This document shows positions 21,484 to 33,000 of a stretch of DNA of 64,000 bases, one piece after another. The notes below the pieces were generated by a model. It saw only the letters and a list, made by a program, of their open reading frames with translations. It made no database searches and was not told the DNA's origin. Numbering within the stretch: position 1 is the first letter of the stretch; each line of letters starts with the position of its first letter. Source of the DNA: Quercus robur (Eukaryota > Streptophyta > Magnoliopsida > Fagales > Fagaceae); the NCBI RefSeq assembly GCF_932294415.1, contig NC_065536.1:2046001-2110000 (forward strand), written 5' to 3'. The position numbers and the translations under genes were made by a program.

Positions 21484-22080
21484 TTTTGTTTAGCTTGGGA
21501 GTTCATAGGGGAAGGGAATGGAATGGAATTGAATGATCATAAGAGAATGGAAAAGAATTGAATGGAATGGAAGGTATTTAAGTAAGGGAAAGGAATGGAA
21601 AAGAATGGAATGGAATGGAATTAAGTAACCTTGATTGGATGTTTTAGAATAAAGGAATGGAAAGGAATGAAAATGAATAGAATGTAAGTAATCTTGTTTG
21701 GGAGTAACATGGAGGGAATGGAATTGAATCATTTTATGATAATATTACTATTAGACCCCTATTTTAAAATAAAGAATTGAATATACAGGGACATTTTGGG
21801 AGTTTTAGTAAAAAAATCATTAAATCTAATTTCATTCCCTTCCATTCCTCCCAATTTCGGGGGGAATGAAAATTTGAGGTTTTAAGGGAATAGAGAGGAA
21901 TGAGTGTTCCCTCCTACCTATTACATTCCCTCTTACTGAAACTCCCAAATAAGGGAATGAGCTTTCCATTCCCTCCATTAAAACTCCCAAACAAGGGAAG
22001 GGAAGAATATTCTAAAATGATTCTTTTCATTCCTTTCCATTCCATTCCATTCTCTCCTCCCAAGCAGAGCCTAATAGTTT
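21484..22080. mobile_element. Foldback/MITE-like element rich in ggaat repeats
   Basis: The left half is full of aatggaatgg words and the right half of their complement (ccattccattc). The ends, gcttgggag and ctcccaagc, form an inverted pair. The arrangement fits a non-autonomous DNA transposon with long inverted repeats. No clean target duplication was found, so the superfamily is open. The small ORFs here are repeat artefacts. Confidence 0.6.
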
Positions 22081-22214
22081 GATGTGGGGGAAGATTTAGC
22101 TGGGTAGGAAATTTATGTCACGAAACACAAAATATTTTTCTTGACTTTACTTACTAAGGTGTGCACCATATTTTTTGAAAGTTATTATAAAATTGTACTC
22201 AGCCAGAGAGCCCA

Positions 22215-22395
22215 AATTGAAGGTTAAGTGATGATTATATTAGATCTGCCTTAGTTAAGGGTGTTCTGATATGAATTTGGGGAGATAATTTCCCTTCAAA
22301 TTGAGTAGTTGCTCTTGGAGGTTGAGTGATGATTATATAACATACGCCTTAATTAAGGGTGTTATGATATGAATTTGGGGAGATAATACCTTAAA
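22215..22395. repeat. 98-bp tandem duplication
   Basis: The phrase aggttaagtgatgattatat...gtgttctgatatgaatttggggagataat recurs about 98 bp later with few changes (22221 and 22319). Confidence 0.75.
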
Positions 22396-22929
22396 GAGCC
22401 TCCGATTGAGTTGTTAATATAACATGTAAGTATACCACTTAACCCAAAAAACTTAGACATATGAGTTTGGGCCCAAACATCTAACTATGTTATATTAACT
22501 GCTCTCTTTTGTTATTTTTATTCAATATGAGATTTTACTTACAACAAAATCTTTTAACGAACTTTATTATTATGGTTCTTATTTTTAACTAAATGAGATC
22601 CGTAAAGCCCAAGGAGTGATGATTTGCTAGTGACGCAAATGTCATATTAATGATGATGGATGCAAAAATAAATAATTGGCAGCCATTATGTGTTTTTCTT
22701 TTTTTTGAGAAAGAAGCCTTAGAGTCTATAGCATTAGTGTATTAAGGCTAAATCAGCCCGGAAAACAGAAAAAGAGAGTGGAGGAACAATCTCTATCCAC
22801 ACAACAAAGTTCACAATATGTTTTGCATGCCTAGCAAGACTCTGTGCAATTTTATTACCTTCTCTTTTAACATGAGAGTTGTGTATTTGTTAAAATTATT
22901 AGATAAAAACTTTGCATCAGTTATCAAAT

Positions 22930-23230
22930 AACCAAGAGGAGCCAGAGGTTTGTATGAGCTACCAAGGCTTGGGTAACGAGCAAAAAGTCCCTTTCCATCA
23001 CTGCATCTGTTATGCCAATTTCCAAAGCAAATTCGAGTGCTCTTGTTGCTGCCATGGACTCTATTTCTGCTGCCAGGAATCTGCGTGGGAGCTGCTGGGA
23101 AATTGTAGCTATAGGATAGCCCAAGGATTAACGAGTTACAACCCCAATGCCCGATACATTATCGGAATCGAAAGTGGCACCATCATAATTGATTTTGTGC
23201 AAACCAGGGGTGGTGGTTGCCAAGAAGTGA
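22930..23230 (-). pseudogene. RNase H-like (RVT_3) relic, first copy
   Basis: On the minus strand the fragments NYDGATF, SGIGVV, RFLAAEIESMAATRALEFAL and GITDAVMERD appear in order. They match the plant RNase H-like domain found at the end of LINE polyproteins and in many stray host copies. The catalytic Asp (NYDG), Glu (AEIES) and a later Asp are recognisable. A stop interrupts the frame between GIGVVTR and SLGYPIA, and the C-terminal part runs into unrelated sequence. It is a dead fragment. Confidence 0.7.
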
Positions 23231-23839
23231 TAACTATATCATATTGGCAATTTCTATTGCACACAACTAAGTGCACATATCTATCTATAATCAATATACA
23301 CACACATATATATATAACCAGAGATTTCACGTGAGAGAGAATGAAGTTTTGCCAATTAGCACATTCGTTGAGACTCTCTCATTTAGGATTCCATCTCATC
23401 AAAATTTGCATTTAAGTCAAATTTTTAGTTCATCAAATGTGTTAATGAAATAAATACACATTAATTATCTATAAGTATGCACTAATTATATACATATATA
23501 CATATATATATATATATATGTATATAAATATTTTATATGTTTTTTTATAAAAAAGAATTTATAAAAGAAAGCAAATTCGAGTGCTCTTGCTGCTGCCATG
23601 GACTCTATTTCTGCTGCCAGGAATCTGCGTGGGAGCTGCCGGGAAATTGTAGCTATAGGATAGGCCAAGGATTAACGAATTACAACCCCAATGCCCGATA
23701 CGTTATCGGAATCGAAAGTGGCACCATCATAATTGATTTTATGCAAACCAGGGGTGGTGGTTGCCAAGAAGTGATAACTATATCATATAGGCAATTTCTA
23801 TTGCACACAACTAAGTGCACATATCTATCTATAATCAAT

Positions 23840-23870
<31 letters not shown>

Positions 23871-24138
23871 AAACCAGAGATTTCACGTGAGAGAGAATGA
23901 AGTTTTGCCAATTAGCACATTTTTTGAGACTCTCTCATTTAGGTTTCCATCTCATCAAAATTTGCATTTAAGTCAAATTTTTAGTTCATCAAATGTGTTA
24001 ATGAAATAAATACACATTAATTATCTATAAGTATGCACTAATTATATACATATATATATATATATAGATATATATATATGTATATATGTATATAAATATT
24101 TTATATGTTTTTTTATAAAAAAGAATTTATAAAAGAAA
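23027..24138. repeat. 544-bp tandem duplication spanning the RNase H relic
   Basis: Unit 1 (23027-23570) and unit 2 (23571-24138) share sequence from gcaaattcgagtgctcttg through the (AT)n tract to aaaagaaagcaa. The second unit is slightly longer because its AT repeat has expanded. Junctions share the short word aaagcaaa, consistent with unequal exchange or slippage at microhomology. The low divergence outside the microsatellites implies a recent event. Confidence 0.9.
23571..23775 (-). pseudogene. RNase H-like relic, second copy (truncated)
   Basis: Carries the same frame as the first copy (LPRRFLAAEIESMAAARALE) but breaks at the duplication junction just after ALEFA, where it runs into AT-rich sequence. 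It lacks the third catalytic region. Confidence 0.7.
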
Positions 24139-25134
24139 GCAAAAATCTCATGTGGGAGATTATGCAGTTCTATTATGTAGTGATTTGTTAGAGTAATTTT
24201 TGGTTTAACTTTCCACTTCACTTCTTTACATGTTTTGGACTATAATAAAATTCTATTATTAGGATATTACTATTAGGATAATCTACCACTATCATACCTC
24301 TCTTTTTCTTTTTCTTTTTGGGAATCCACACCTGGAGGCCATGTTTTATTGATAAGAAACTAGAAAAGATTACACATAATCTTGCGTAACAAGGGGAGCT
24401 ATATCTTCAGGAATGAATTCAATCCAAAACTGTGCTTGTTGCTAGACACCACTATCATACTTCAATAACATAAATGTGACATATCATAAATTTTCTATGA
24501 TATTTCCATAAGCCAACTAAACATTAACATGATATTACAAAAAATTTATACTAACTCCAACGCATCGCAAAAAAAAAAAAAAAAATGATTAAACAAATAA
24601 TCAACCTATTAGTTACACCACATAAAAACTAATATCTAATTTATATGACATTTACTTTATATTCTAAATTCTTCATCTCCTTAATTTTGTATTACATCAT
24701 TAGTTAAACAAAAAACCTCTTCATATTATCGCAACACTACGCCATGTTATTACTTAAAAATATTTTGAATATTCTATATATAATCTTCTCACGTAGCAGC
24801 TTACAGTATTATTCGCGCATCACTCTGGCCCATTGCTAGTATAATATAAAAGTCGGATCTCATAACTGGTGGATACACACAATGATGATAAGTGGCATAA
24901 TATTCTATCTATTTAGAATGATGTGGAACATGGTGCCACATGGCAAGTAGTAATTTGTTCATAACACATCACATCTAATATGTGGTAATATATTTAATCC
25001 TAAATTAAAGGTGTGTTACAATATTTTTTATTTAATACTTTTAAAAGTGAGGGTGCATGTATACGTTATTTAATAATATAAATATATATATATATATATA
25101 TATTGCTATTTACTTTTCACATTTTACCATTTGA
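24139..25134. other. AT-rich intergenic DNA
   Basis: No gene. An A run lies at about 24570-24586. A possible Helitron-like end (cgcgcatcactctggcccattgctagt, ending near 24840) has only a weak hairpin and is not called. An (AT)n tract lies at about 25082-25103. Confidence 0.45.
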
Positions 25135-26069
25135 TGTTGGGAAATTTAGACCCCGGTTGATAGAATTAACAAGTCTTAAACTCAAGTTGTTAATTAGATT
25201 TATAATGAATAAACCTTGTTAAAACAAACAAACATCAATATCATGTCAACATCATGCACAACAGAAAATTAAATAAAACAAGATATGATGACCCAGGAAA
25301 ATCAATGAAGCAAACTAGTTTCACAGTAAAAAAACCTGTGGGGAAACCTTTCCGAAAAACAATCCACTATAGTAAAGAGAAGTTTCAGATTTAGTACAAA
25401 ACCTTTGTCCCTAGACTCTACAATTCCCGTAGATGAACTTATAGCAGAAACCTTCTACCGCTTTCAGAACCTCTGAACTCTTCAATATATGAACGTCACC
25501 CTTTTGCATGGATCCCAATACGTGACTAATCAAAGATGCACGGCTCCTAGTATGTGACTAACACACTAACTTGAAGAAGATGTTGGCTGCAAAGTTCTTC
25601 ACTTTATCAACAATGAAGATTAAGAAGCACTTGGTTACAAAACCCTAAGGCGCAAAGATGTAGTGGCTTCTTTCCTAGAGAATAAGGCATTTAGTCACTT
25701 TTTGCATATGTTCTCCTTGTATCCTCATATGTGACGGCCTTTAAGATAAGCCTTATATATGTCAAGGGTTATGAGAAAAGAAATCCTACACAAATACATA
25801 AGCATGGGCTGAAAATCAGATTTGGAAATCTGAATTTCATAACTCTCGATAGAACCTCGATAAATAACTATCTGTTGAGTAGCTGTTGAGCTTTAATGAG
25901 TTAGCATTTCTTCACTTGTTTCTTGGACATATTTGCATGGCTTCAATATTAGACTTAAACTCTTATTCTTTGAAGTATTAAATACATCTTAGATCTACTT
26001 AATTACAAGTAAATTGCGTTTTGTCAAATGATTAGCAAATTACATAAATATTGACATATATTCCTAACA
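25135..26069 (-). repeat. Solo LTR (935 bp)
   Basis: Begins tgttgggaaattt and ends attcctaaca, that is TG...CA with the short inverted ends tgttrgga/tcctaaca. It is flanked by ttga on both sides (25131-25134 and 26070-26073; a fifth base does not match). No primer site or purine tract adjoins, so it is a solo LTR left by LTR-LTR recombination. Orientation is inferred as minus from the TGTTAGGAATATATG start on that strand. The superfamily is uncertain, probably copia. Confidence 0.7.
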
Positions 26070-26295
26070 TTGAATCACATATGTCCTAACATTTTATAAT
26101 AAAAATTTAATTATAAAATTGAAATAATTATTATTTTTTTTAAATCACTTACATTTGAAACACATAAATATTGCAGAAATGTTTTTTATTTTTTATTTTT
26201 AAAAAACCATTTTATAATTATCTAATTATGTATTTTTTGTGTGTGGAAAAACATCTAATTATATATACTAATTAAAAGAAAGAAGACCATCCATA

Positions 26296-26736
26296 TCTCT
26301 CTCTCTCTCTCTCTCTATATATATAATTATAATTATAAAAGTTAGATACATAAACTAATGGATGCACAAAATGGTGACACATGTCATTTAGAAAAAAAAA
26401 AGGGAAAATATTAAACAAGAACAAGGTGATATAAATAATTTTGGTGAAACTATTATTGTTGTTGTTAATATGTGGACTTAGTCATTTTTACTAAAATTTC
26501 AAAATATTTATTTTTACCAATTAAAATATGTGGAGATGATAATGAAGTTACTGAAGAAAGGTATTAAAATATCTTCTCTTAATTTTGTTTTGTCATGTGA
26601 CTCCTTAAGACGGTTAATTTACTTTAAGTAAAATTTAATTTATATATATTTTTAAATGACTCAAATTATTAGTATAGTTTCAATTCATTTATATATAATT
26701 TTAATTAAGTCATGCATTGCACGTGAATAATACTAG
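26296..26736 (+). mobile_element. Short non-autonomous Helitron-like element
   Basis: Starts TCTCTCTC...TATATATA and ends with a hairpin (TCATG-cattgca-CGTGA, one G-T pair), then ataata and CTAG. The bases outside are A (26295) and T (26737), as expected for insertion between A and T without duplication. The start plus the phrase gatgcacaaaatggtgacac is typical of plant short Helitrons. 441 bp, no ORF. Confidence 0.7.
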
Positions 26737-26744
26737 TATATACC

Positions 26745-27160
26745 TAAAAGATGAAGTATAATATTTACTGTTATTGTGCTCCTATTGAGCCACCTCATTG
26801 GCTATGTTATTGGCCATATCATTCATCCTTTTCATATTTATTTTTTTATAATATTAAATATATAAATATATTAGCTTTACAAATTTATTTTTTAGACTGT
26901 TTTTACTTTATATATTCATCTACTTTAATTTTGATGTTATAACTAAAATATCTAAAAGTTGAAACGTAATATTTATTGTTATTATGCTTCTGTTGAACTA
27001 TCTCATTCGTCATGTAATTGGTCACATCATTCATCTTTTTCATATATATTTTTTACAATATTAAATATATAAATATATTGGCTTTACAAATTCATTTTAG
27101 GTGGTTTTAACTTTACATATTCATCTACTTTAATTTTGACATTATAACTAAATAATAAAT
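26745..27160. repeat. 208-bp tandem duplication, AT-rich
   Basis: The phrase taatatttactgttattgtg...tcattcatc...ttagctttacaaatt...tcatctactttaattttga is repeated at an offset of 208 bp (26770 and 26978). The gtggttttaacttta piece occurs a third time near 27210. The Leu/Tyr-rich short ORF here is an artefact. Confidence 0.75.
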
Positions 27161-27190
27161 CAATTGAAAATCAATACAAAAGTGTTGTCT

Positions 27191-28412
27191 ATATATATTC
27201 CTCTTGGGTGGTTTTAACTTTAAATATTATTTTGCTCATTTATCTTTTTTTATTTTGGTTTATCTTATTCTCATCCTTTTACTATAAATTTCTCACTCTC
27301 TCCCATTCTATGCATATTTTTCCCATAGAAAAAAGGTTATCTCTCTCTCAAATTTTTTTTTTCTTGCATCTCTACCTTAGATTAATGAATATTTGTGTTT
27401 ATTTAAAAACTCTACTTTTGGCTGTTTATAATTGAAAAATGAAATCAATGAGAAATAAAAAATATTGTTTTAATAATTTTCTATAGAAAGGCATTCACAT
27501 GTCTTGCTTAATCAATGATGGTAGAAAAGTTACAACCTGATAACTAACCATAGGAGGATCTTCTACTAGAGGTTTGTACTTTGTAACTCTTATTGTCATA
27601 TTATTGACTAATTCATATGTGTTCCTTGATGCAAGTTTTTTATTTTTTTATCCTTTTATCATTTTATTTGCAACACTAAATACTGTTAATGAATGATGTT
27701 CATTGTTGATCTGATTTGGGGAAAAATTATATTATAATATGTCATATTTTGTGTTGTTTTTTGGTTTTACTTTATTTGGAAAATAACAAGATAATCTAGA
27801 CAAGCTGATATAGAACAGTTAGTGCAATTGAAGATAATGGTCTTTGTGTAGTTTCCTTTTACTGTTTGTAAATATTTTGTTTAACAAATTAGTAGCAAAT
27901 TGTCATGTCTTTATTATATGATATTATTAGATGCTTGAGTAATTTTTTAAGCATTTACAAATATTTTATATTGTTTTTCATCTTCCTTATCATACTAGTG
28001 CATTCTTTGAGATTTTAAAGAAAACAAATTCAATTTTGTGTTTAAAATTATTTATTTATCTATTGAGTTCACATGTTAGATTGGATATTACATTAGATTA
28101 TAACATCATTAACACAATACTTCCTTTTAAAAAAAAAAAAAAAAATCTCTACTTTTCCCCCCTTTGGAATTGTACTCTTGGTTTTTATTTTTTTTATTTT
28201 TTATTTTTTAAGGGAAAAAGAGTTACAATCTATTATTTTTCCCTTTTTTTAATAGTATGGTAGAAAAAATAGGGTTTGAGCAAGTTTGTTAATTTAAAAC
28301 TAAAAGAATAATTTCTAAACTTTATATACCTTTTTAATGATACACAAAATATTATAAATAACTTTTATTAAAAAATTAATATTTTCACTAACTTACCTTC
28401 TGAATTCTTGAG
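27191..28412. other. AT-rich intergenic DNA, nothing recognised
   Basis: Mostly T-rich sequence with long A and T runs (about 28130-28145). The short hydrophobic ORFs follow the T-richness and are not supported. Confidence 0.45.
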
Positions 28413-28420
28413 AAAAATTG

Positions 28421-29009
28421 TAAGGGTGGTAAAATTGGACACAACCCGCGAACTCAACATTGCACGACACGAAATTAGTAAGTTATAGATTGAGGCTTAA
28501 TAGGTTCATATCATATTTTGATTGACACGATTGATCCATTTAATATACAGGTTGGGTTAGTATTCAACATATGAATCAGAATCCGTTTGACCTGTTTAAT
28601 TAAATGACATTTTATTAATATATCCTTCAAACTCTAGATATATAAATTTATTAGTTGTTGTGGTTTGTTTGTTTTTTTTTTTGTTTTTCCATATTGTGAT
28701 TGATTATTTGTGATATTGAGATTTTAATTTTGAATGATTATTTGTGATGCATTTATTCATTAGTTTTGAATTTTATATTAAAATATTTATTATTATTATT
28801 ATTATTTTTTCATAAATTTTTTTTTTCATTTTGATAAAATTTGATAAATAAGTTAACACGACTGACCCGTTTAATAAATGGGTCGTGTTAGGGTTGAGAA
28901 ATCTTGATCCATTTAATAAACATGTTGGGTTAGTGTTGACCCATACAGTTAGATACTCATGAGTTGACACAATATGAACCCAACACGTGAACATGAATTG
29001 CTACCTCTA
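28421..29009. mobile_element. hAT-like MITE (second family)
   Basis: 589 bp with inverted ends (taagggtggtaaaattggacac at the left; the reverse complement of the right end starts tagaggtagcaattcatgttc). It is flanked by aaaaattg (28413-28420) and aaaaatta (29010-29017), an 8-bp duplication with one mismatch. The interior has gggtcgtgtta, gttgacccat and similar words typical of this plant hAT MITE group. No ORF. Confidence 0.75.
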
Positions 29010-29171
29010 AAAAATTATATTTTTTTATTTTGGTATGATAGAAATCATATATATTACATTTGTGATTATCTCTGTAATAAATGAAAATATAATTATTAAT
29101 TATATTAATATTTATTAAATTAGTTCAAATAGAAAAAAAAAAAAAATTAATGAGTCCACCCTAATAATATT

Positions 29172-29202
29172 ATCACGCGCAACGCATGGGGTCCGTGACT
29201 AG
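29172..29202 (+). mobile_element. Helitron 3' terminus
   Basis: A hairpin (cacgcg-caa-cgcatg, one mismatch) is followed about ten bases later by CTAG at 29199-29202 and then T. This is the canonical Helitron 3' end. The matching TC 5' end upstream could not be placed with confidence. Confidence 0.6.
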
Positions 29203-29461
29203 TTACATGTAACAACTAAAATTTTACGTGCATGTATTAATGCAACAACTAAAATTGTGATTTGAAGTGACAATTTCGAACTAGAAAAAGTGACTTTAGC
29301 ATTTTTATATACTTACCTTCATATATAAAAATAAATCAATTTTTGACCTTATTGCTTCCGCTCAATACTTCATTTTCTTATTTGGCTAAAATGGGAACTA
29401 TATATTATGGGTAATTCTTGTTGCGCATAGTGTGTATGTGTGCACACACTATGTGCAAAAA

Positions 29462-29910
29462 CTAAAATTGTGACTTGAACTCCAGATTTCAAATTTGAAA
29501 ACATGACTTAAAATCACAATTTTAATTGTGTGGCAATCACTAGTCACATTATATATTTTCACCGATTAATTAACATTGCAAAATTGTTATTGGCACTAAA
29601 ATCTAGATGACTGGAGAGAAGTTATTTTATTTTATTTTTTATGATGGAGACTAGAGAGAAGTTAGACCAGGATTATACTATTTCCCTTACCTACCAAGTA
29701 AAAACGACTACTTTTGGAGCGACGGTGCATTATTCATTTATTTTTTCCTCGATGGGAGCATTATCCATTTTTGGCGTTGCAAAATGATAAAAAGGATCCT
29801 GTCAAGCAAGTAATATTTGTTTACTCATGACATGCATTTTTTTTTTTTTTTTTAGTTTTTTATAGTCAAAATTGAGACTAACAATATTATTATTTAATTA
29901 TTTAATTAAA
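29462..29910. repeat. Interspersed duplication, copy 1
   Basis: Matches 31345-31745 over most of its length (attgtgacttgaa, ccaagtaaaaacgactactt, ggagcgacggtgcatta, tcaagcaagtaatatttg, atttaattatttaattaa). The match stops exactly where the Helitron end begins at 29911. A shorter third copy lies at 31212-31320. Confidence 0.85.
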
Positions 29911-29945
29911 CTAGTCGCTAATCCATACTATGCACGGAAACCTAC
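29911..29945 (-). mobile_element. Helitron 3' terminus, minus strand
   Basis: On the minus strand a hairpin (ccgtgc-ata-gtatgg, two G-T pairs) is followed by attagcga, then CTAG at 29914-29911 and a host T. The other duplication copy (31745) continues as aaatgacacgc without this sequence and acts as an empty-site comparison. The 5' end of the element was not located. Confidence 0.65.
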
Positions 29946-30188
29946 CTATTTGTGAGGTAAACTAAAATAATTTTATAAAAACTTAAATTGATTAAGAAAT
30001 TACACCATTGCATGATTTGTTCTTGTATGACTTTAATTTGTGTTACAATTATTGAAACAAAACAAAATATATATGATTAAACAATAGAGAAATATAAGAG
30101 AAAGATGAGTTAATGCATTCAAAAGAATAATTCATGGCTATAACTATTGAAAGGAATCAAAAGATTTAGAGCCTACAAATTATAGATA

Positions 30189-30228
<40 letters not shown>

Positions 30229-30920
30229 CTACACACTCCTTGTTTTCTTTCTGGGAGCTAGGCTTAGGTGCCGTCAGATAACTCGTTAGTCAATAAAGCC
30301 CAATTCAGATGTTAAAACTTTCAAAATGCCAAAAAAGATATATAATTAAAGAATACGTTATTGAAACAATTCAAAAAATATAATGACTATTCAAAAGAAA
30401 AATATGAGAAAAAGAAAAAAAAAATACACGAACCCATAAAACAATAAGTTTAAATTTTAACGGGTCTAAACTTTAGACGAACCTTATTAGCATGTGGCCC
30501 ACGCTAAAAAATGTTGAGCAGGAGTCTACGTTGAAATAATGAAAGCTATACCTCTTAATATATTGTATATAAGCTTTCTACCCAAGAAATTAACATATTT
30601 TCATATTGTGAGATGAAGCAAAGACATATGCAGTGGCAGCAACCTTAAATTTTAATTATTGCAAGTTTTTTTATCTTGTTAAAAATGGCTAAAGAGAGTT
30701 TGATGGTTCATGTACGAAAATTACTTTTTAAAAAATACATGAAAAACCATAAAATATATATTTTTTTAAAAAAAAAGCAAAGTAGAGGAGAAGAAAATAA
30801 CTAAAGAAGAGCTCATACTTCTACTCAGCTTTAAAAAAAAAAAAAAAAATTAGGGTTTGTACTGCTTTTTTATAGTGTATTCATGATTAACCTTTCAAAT
30901 TTAGAGATAAATTATCAACG
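29946..30920. other. AT-rich DNA, probably Helitron interior
   Basis: No ORF. Contains a (TG)18 microsatellite at 30192-30227. If the minus-strand Helitron is full-length its interior should lie here, but I could not identify the far end. Confidence 0.4.
30192..30227. repeat. (TG)18 microsatellite
   Basis: Uninterrupted tg repeat of 36 bases, probably length-polymorphic. Confidence 0.95.
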
Positions 30921-30929
30921 TTTAAGTTT

Positions 30930-31138
30930 GAGTTTGAGTTTAAGTTAAACTTGTTAGAGAAATAGAGTTTCATTCATTGTTAAGTTTGGACTAAACAAAA
31001 AAAAAAATTTTATTTAAAAAAAATAATAATGATGAGTTTGAGTTTAAGTTAAACTTGTTAGAAAGAGAGAGTTTTACTCATTGTTAAGTTTGAATTAAAC
31101 AAAAATAATTTTATTTAAAAAAATAATAATAATATGGT
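30930..31138. repeat. 104-bp tandem duplication
   Basis: The phrase gagtttaagttaaacttgtt...cattgttaagtttg...aattttatttaaa is repeated at an offset of 104 bp (30936 and 31040). It is followed by an aat-repeat and an (AT)n tract at about 31183-31212. Confidence 0.8.
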
Positions 31139-31177
31139 AAACTCTGAAGAGGTCAATAAAAAGTCAAAGATTTCGGT

Positions 31178-31211
<34 letters not shown>

Positions 31212-31212
<1 letters not shown>

Positions 31213-31745
31213 GACACGCTAAAATTGTGACTTGAAGTCTAGATTTCAAACTTGAAAACATGACTTGAAATTACAATTTTAGTTGTATGACAATTTTAGT
31301 TGTATGGCAATCACTAGTCATATATATATATATATATATATATGACACGCTAAAATTGTGACTTGAAGTCTAGATTTCAAATTGAAAACATGACTTGAAA
31401 TTACAATTTTAGTTGTATGGCAATCACTAGTCATATTATATATTTTCCCCGAGGAATTGCAAAATTGTTAATAAGTCATTTTATTTATGGAGATGAGAGA
31501 AGTTGGCCTAGGATTATACTATTTTCCTTACCTACCAAGTAAAAACGACTACTTTTGGAGCGACGGTGCATTATTATTATTGTTATTCCCGATGGAAGCA
31601 TTATCCATTCCTAGTGTTGCAAAATGACTAAAAAGGATCTTGTCAAGCAAGTAATATTTGTTTACTCATGACATGCATAATTTGTTTTTAGTTTTTTATA
31701 GTCAAAATTGAGACTAACAATATTATTATTTAATTATTTAATTAA
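31212..31745. repeat. Interspersed duplication, copies 2 and 3
   Basis: 31212-31320 and 31344-31745 both begin atgacacgctaaaattgtgac, 132 bp apart. The second runs on as a copy of 29462-29910. After 31745 the sequence continues unbroken (atgacacgctatgtagtacg), where copy 1 has the Helitron end. Confidence 0.85.
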
Positions 31746-32153
31746 ATGACACGCTATGTAGTACGTACGATAATATTATTATTTAATTATTATTTTTATG
31801 TTAACAAATAGATATTTTAGCCTAGGAGAGAAAATTGCCTTGACGTATTCTATATATATATATATATTGCTTAATTCTCATTGACAGAGTCAAATGATCA
31901 ACATTGGAAATGTTGCATCCTAAGGCATATGTGCTTTTATCCATAGTTATTGAATCAAACCGAGCATTGAACCATCAAAACAATACTATGGTGATTTACT
32001 GGTTTTAGGTCATTGGTTCAATCATGAGATTAATAATTAATATATTTTTAAAATTTATTCATAAATAAGTTCAAAAATACATTAAAAAAGACAATAAAAT
32101 ATAAAATATGAGATGATGTCCAATTTAAAAAATATAAATTTGCAAGGATACTA

Positions 32154-32967
32154 TGTTAGGTGCACGGCACCTAATGGTAGTCCAACCCACTTAGACTTCT
32201 ATTGCAAGTGGAAATAGGTGAAGTAGAGAGAAAATAGGCAAATGCCTCTTTCAAAAAAAAAAAAAAAAAATCCAGCATTTTGCCCCATTTCCCAAACTAA
32301 TTAGGGAAATACCCTTTTTTTGAAAATCGATTTTCTCAAAATCGAGTTATAAAAAAAAAAAATTTCTGGAGCCCTATAATGGCGTTTTAAGGAGCCTATA
32401 GTGACGTTTTAAGAACCTATAGTGACGTTTTTTTAACTTGATCTCCATAAAGTCGAGTTACATGCAATTTTTTTTCTTTTTTTTTACCTATAACTTGACT
32501 TCATGGAGATCGAGTTACAAAACGTCACTATAGGCTCCTTAAAAACGCCACTATAACTATAGGGCTTAACTCGATTTTCTCAAAAAGGGGTATTTTCCTA
32601 ATTAGTTTGGGAATGAGGGTAAAATGCTGGATTGTTTTTTTAAAAAGGGCAAAGGCCAATTTTTTCCAGTGAAGTAGGCTTGCATGAGAAAAACTCCTAC
32701 TCCTAATTATACTTGGAGTGTCAGGCGTTGGTAGGTGCATTATATAAAGCAATATATTGTGTATATGTGGTAGATGGAGGTGCCGCACAATGAGAAAAAA
32801 AAGGTGGGTTTTGTGAAAAAAGAAAAGAAGAAAGATAATTTGTGTGTGTGAGAGCAAAGAAAAATAAGAGAAATTTTTTTTTTCATTAGCCGTGAGGCAT
32901 ACACAAGAATTATTGTAATTGATTTGATAATAGTGAAATTATTCGGAATATTATTTGAGACCCAATA
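32154..32967 (+). repeat. 5' LTR, interrupted by a MITE and deleted by 100 nt
   Basis: Matches 34732-35198 apart from a 442-bp insertion at 32227-32668 with its 9-bp duplication. It also lacks the segment equivalent to 35081-35180 (sequence joins directly from attcggaat to attatttgag). Both changes occurred after insertion, because the 3' LTR is uninterrupted. Confidence 0.9.
32218..32677. mobile_element. Mutator-like MITE inside the LTR
   Basis: 442 bp (32227-32668) flanked by a perfect 9-bp duplication gtgaagtag (32218-32226 and 32669-32677), the size typical of Mutator-like elements. Almost the whole element is an inverted repeat. For example, aaactaattagggaaatacc pairs with ggtattttcctaattagttt, and cctatagtgacgtttt pairs with aaaacgtcactatagg. 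No ORF. The unoccupied site is preserved in the 3' LTR. Confidence 0.88.
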
Positions 32968-32969
32968 AG

Positions 32970-32981
32970 TGGTATCAGAGC
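32970..32981 (+). other. Primer-binding site
   Basis: The sequence tggtatcagagc lies two bases after the LTR, identical to the site in the first element. Confidence 0.9.
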
Positions 32982-33000
32982 TAAGGTTAGAGTGGAAGCA

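Noticed and set aside
21490..22082. His/Ser/Pro-rich small ORFs on both strands
   Set aside because: They are translations of the ggaat/attcc repeats of a foldback element.
24800..24842. Possible Helitron 3' end (cgcgcatcactctggcccattgctagt)
   Set aside because: The hairpin is weak and there is no matching start; kept only as a note in the intergenic entry.
32528..32857. Minus-strand 109-codon frame and its counterpart at 34769-35104
   Set aside because: Shadow frames of the LTR and the MITE, repeated in both LTRs.
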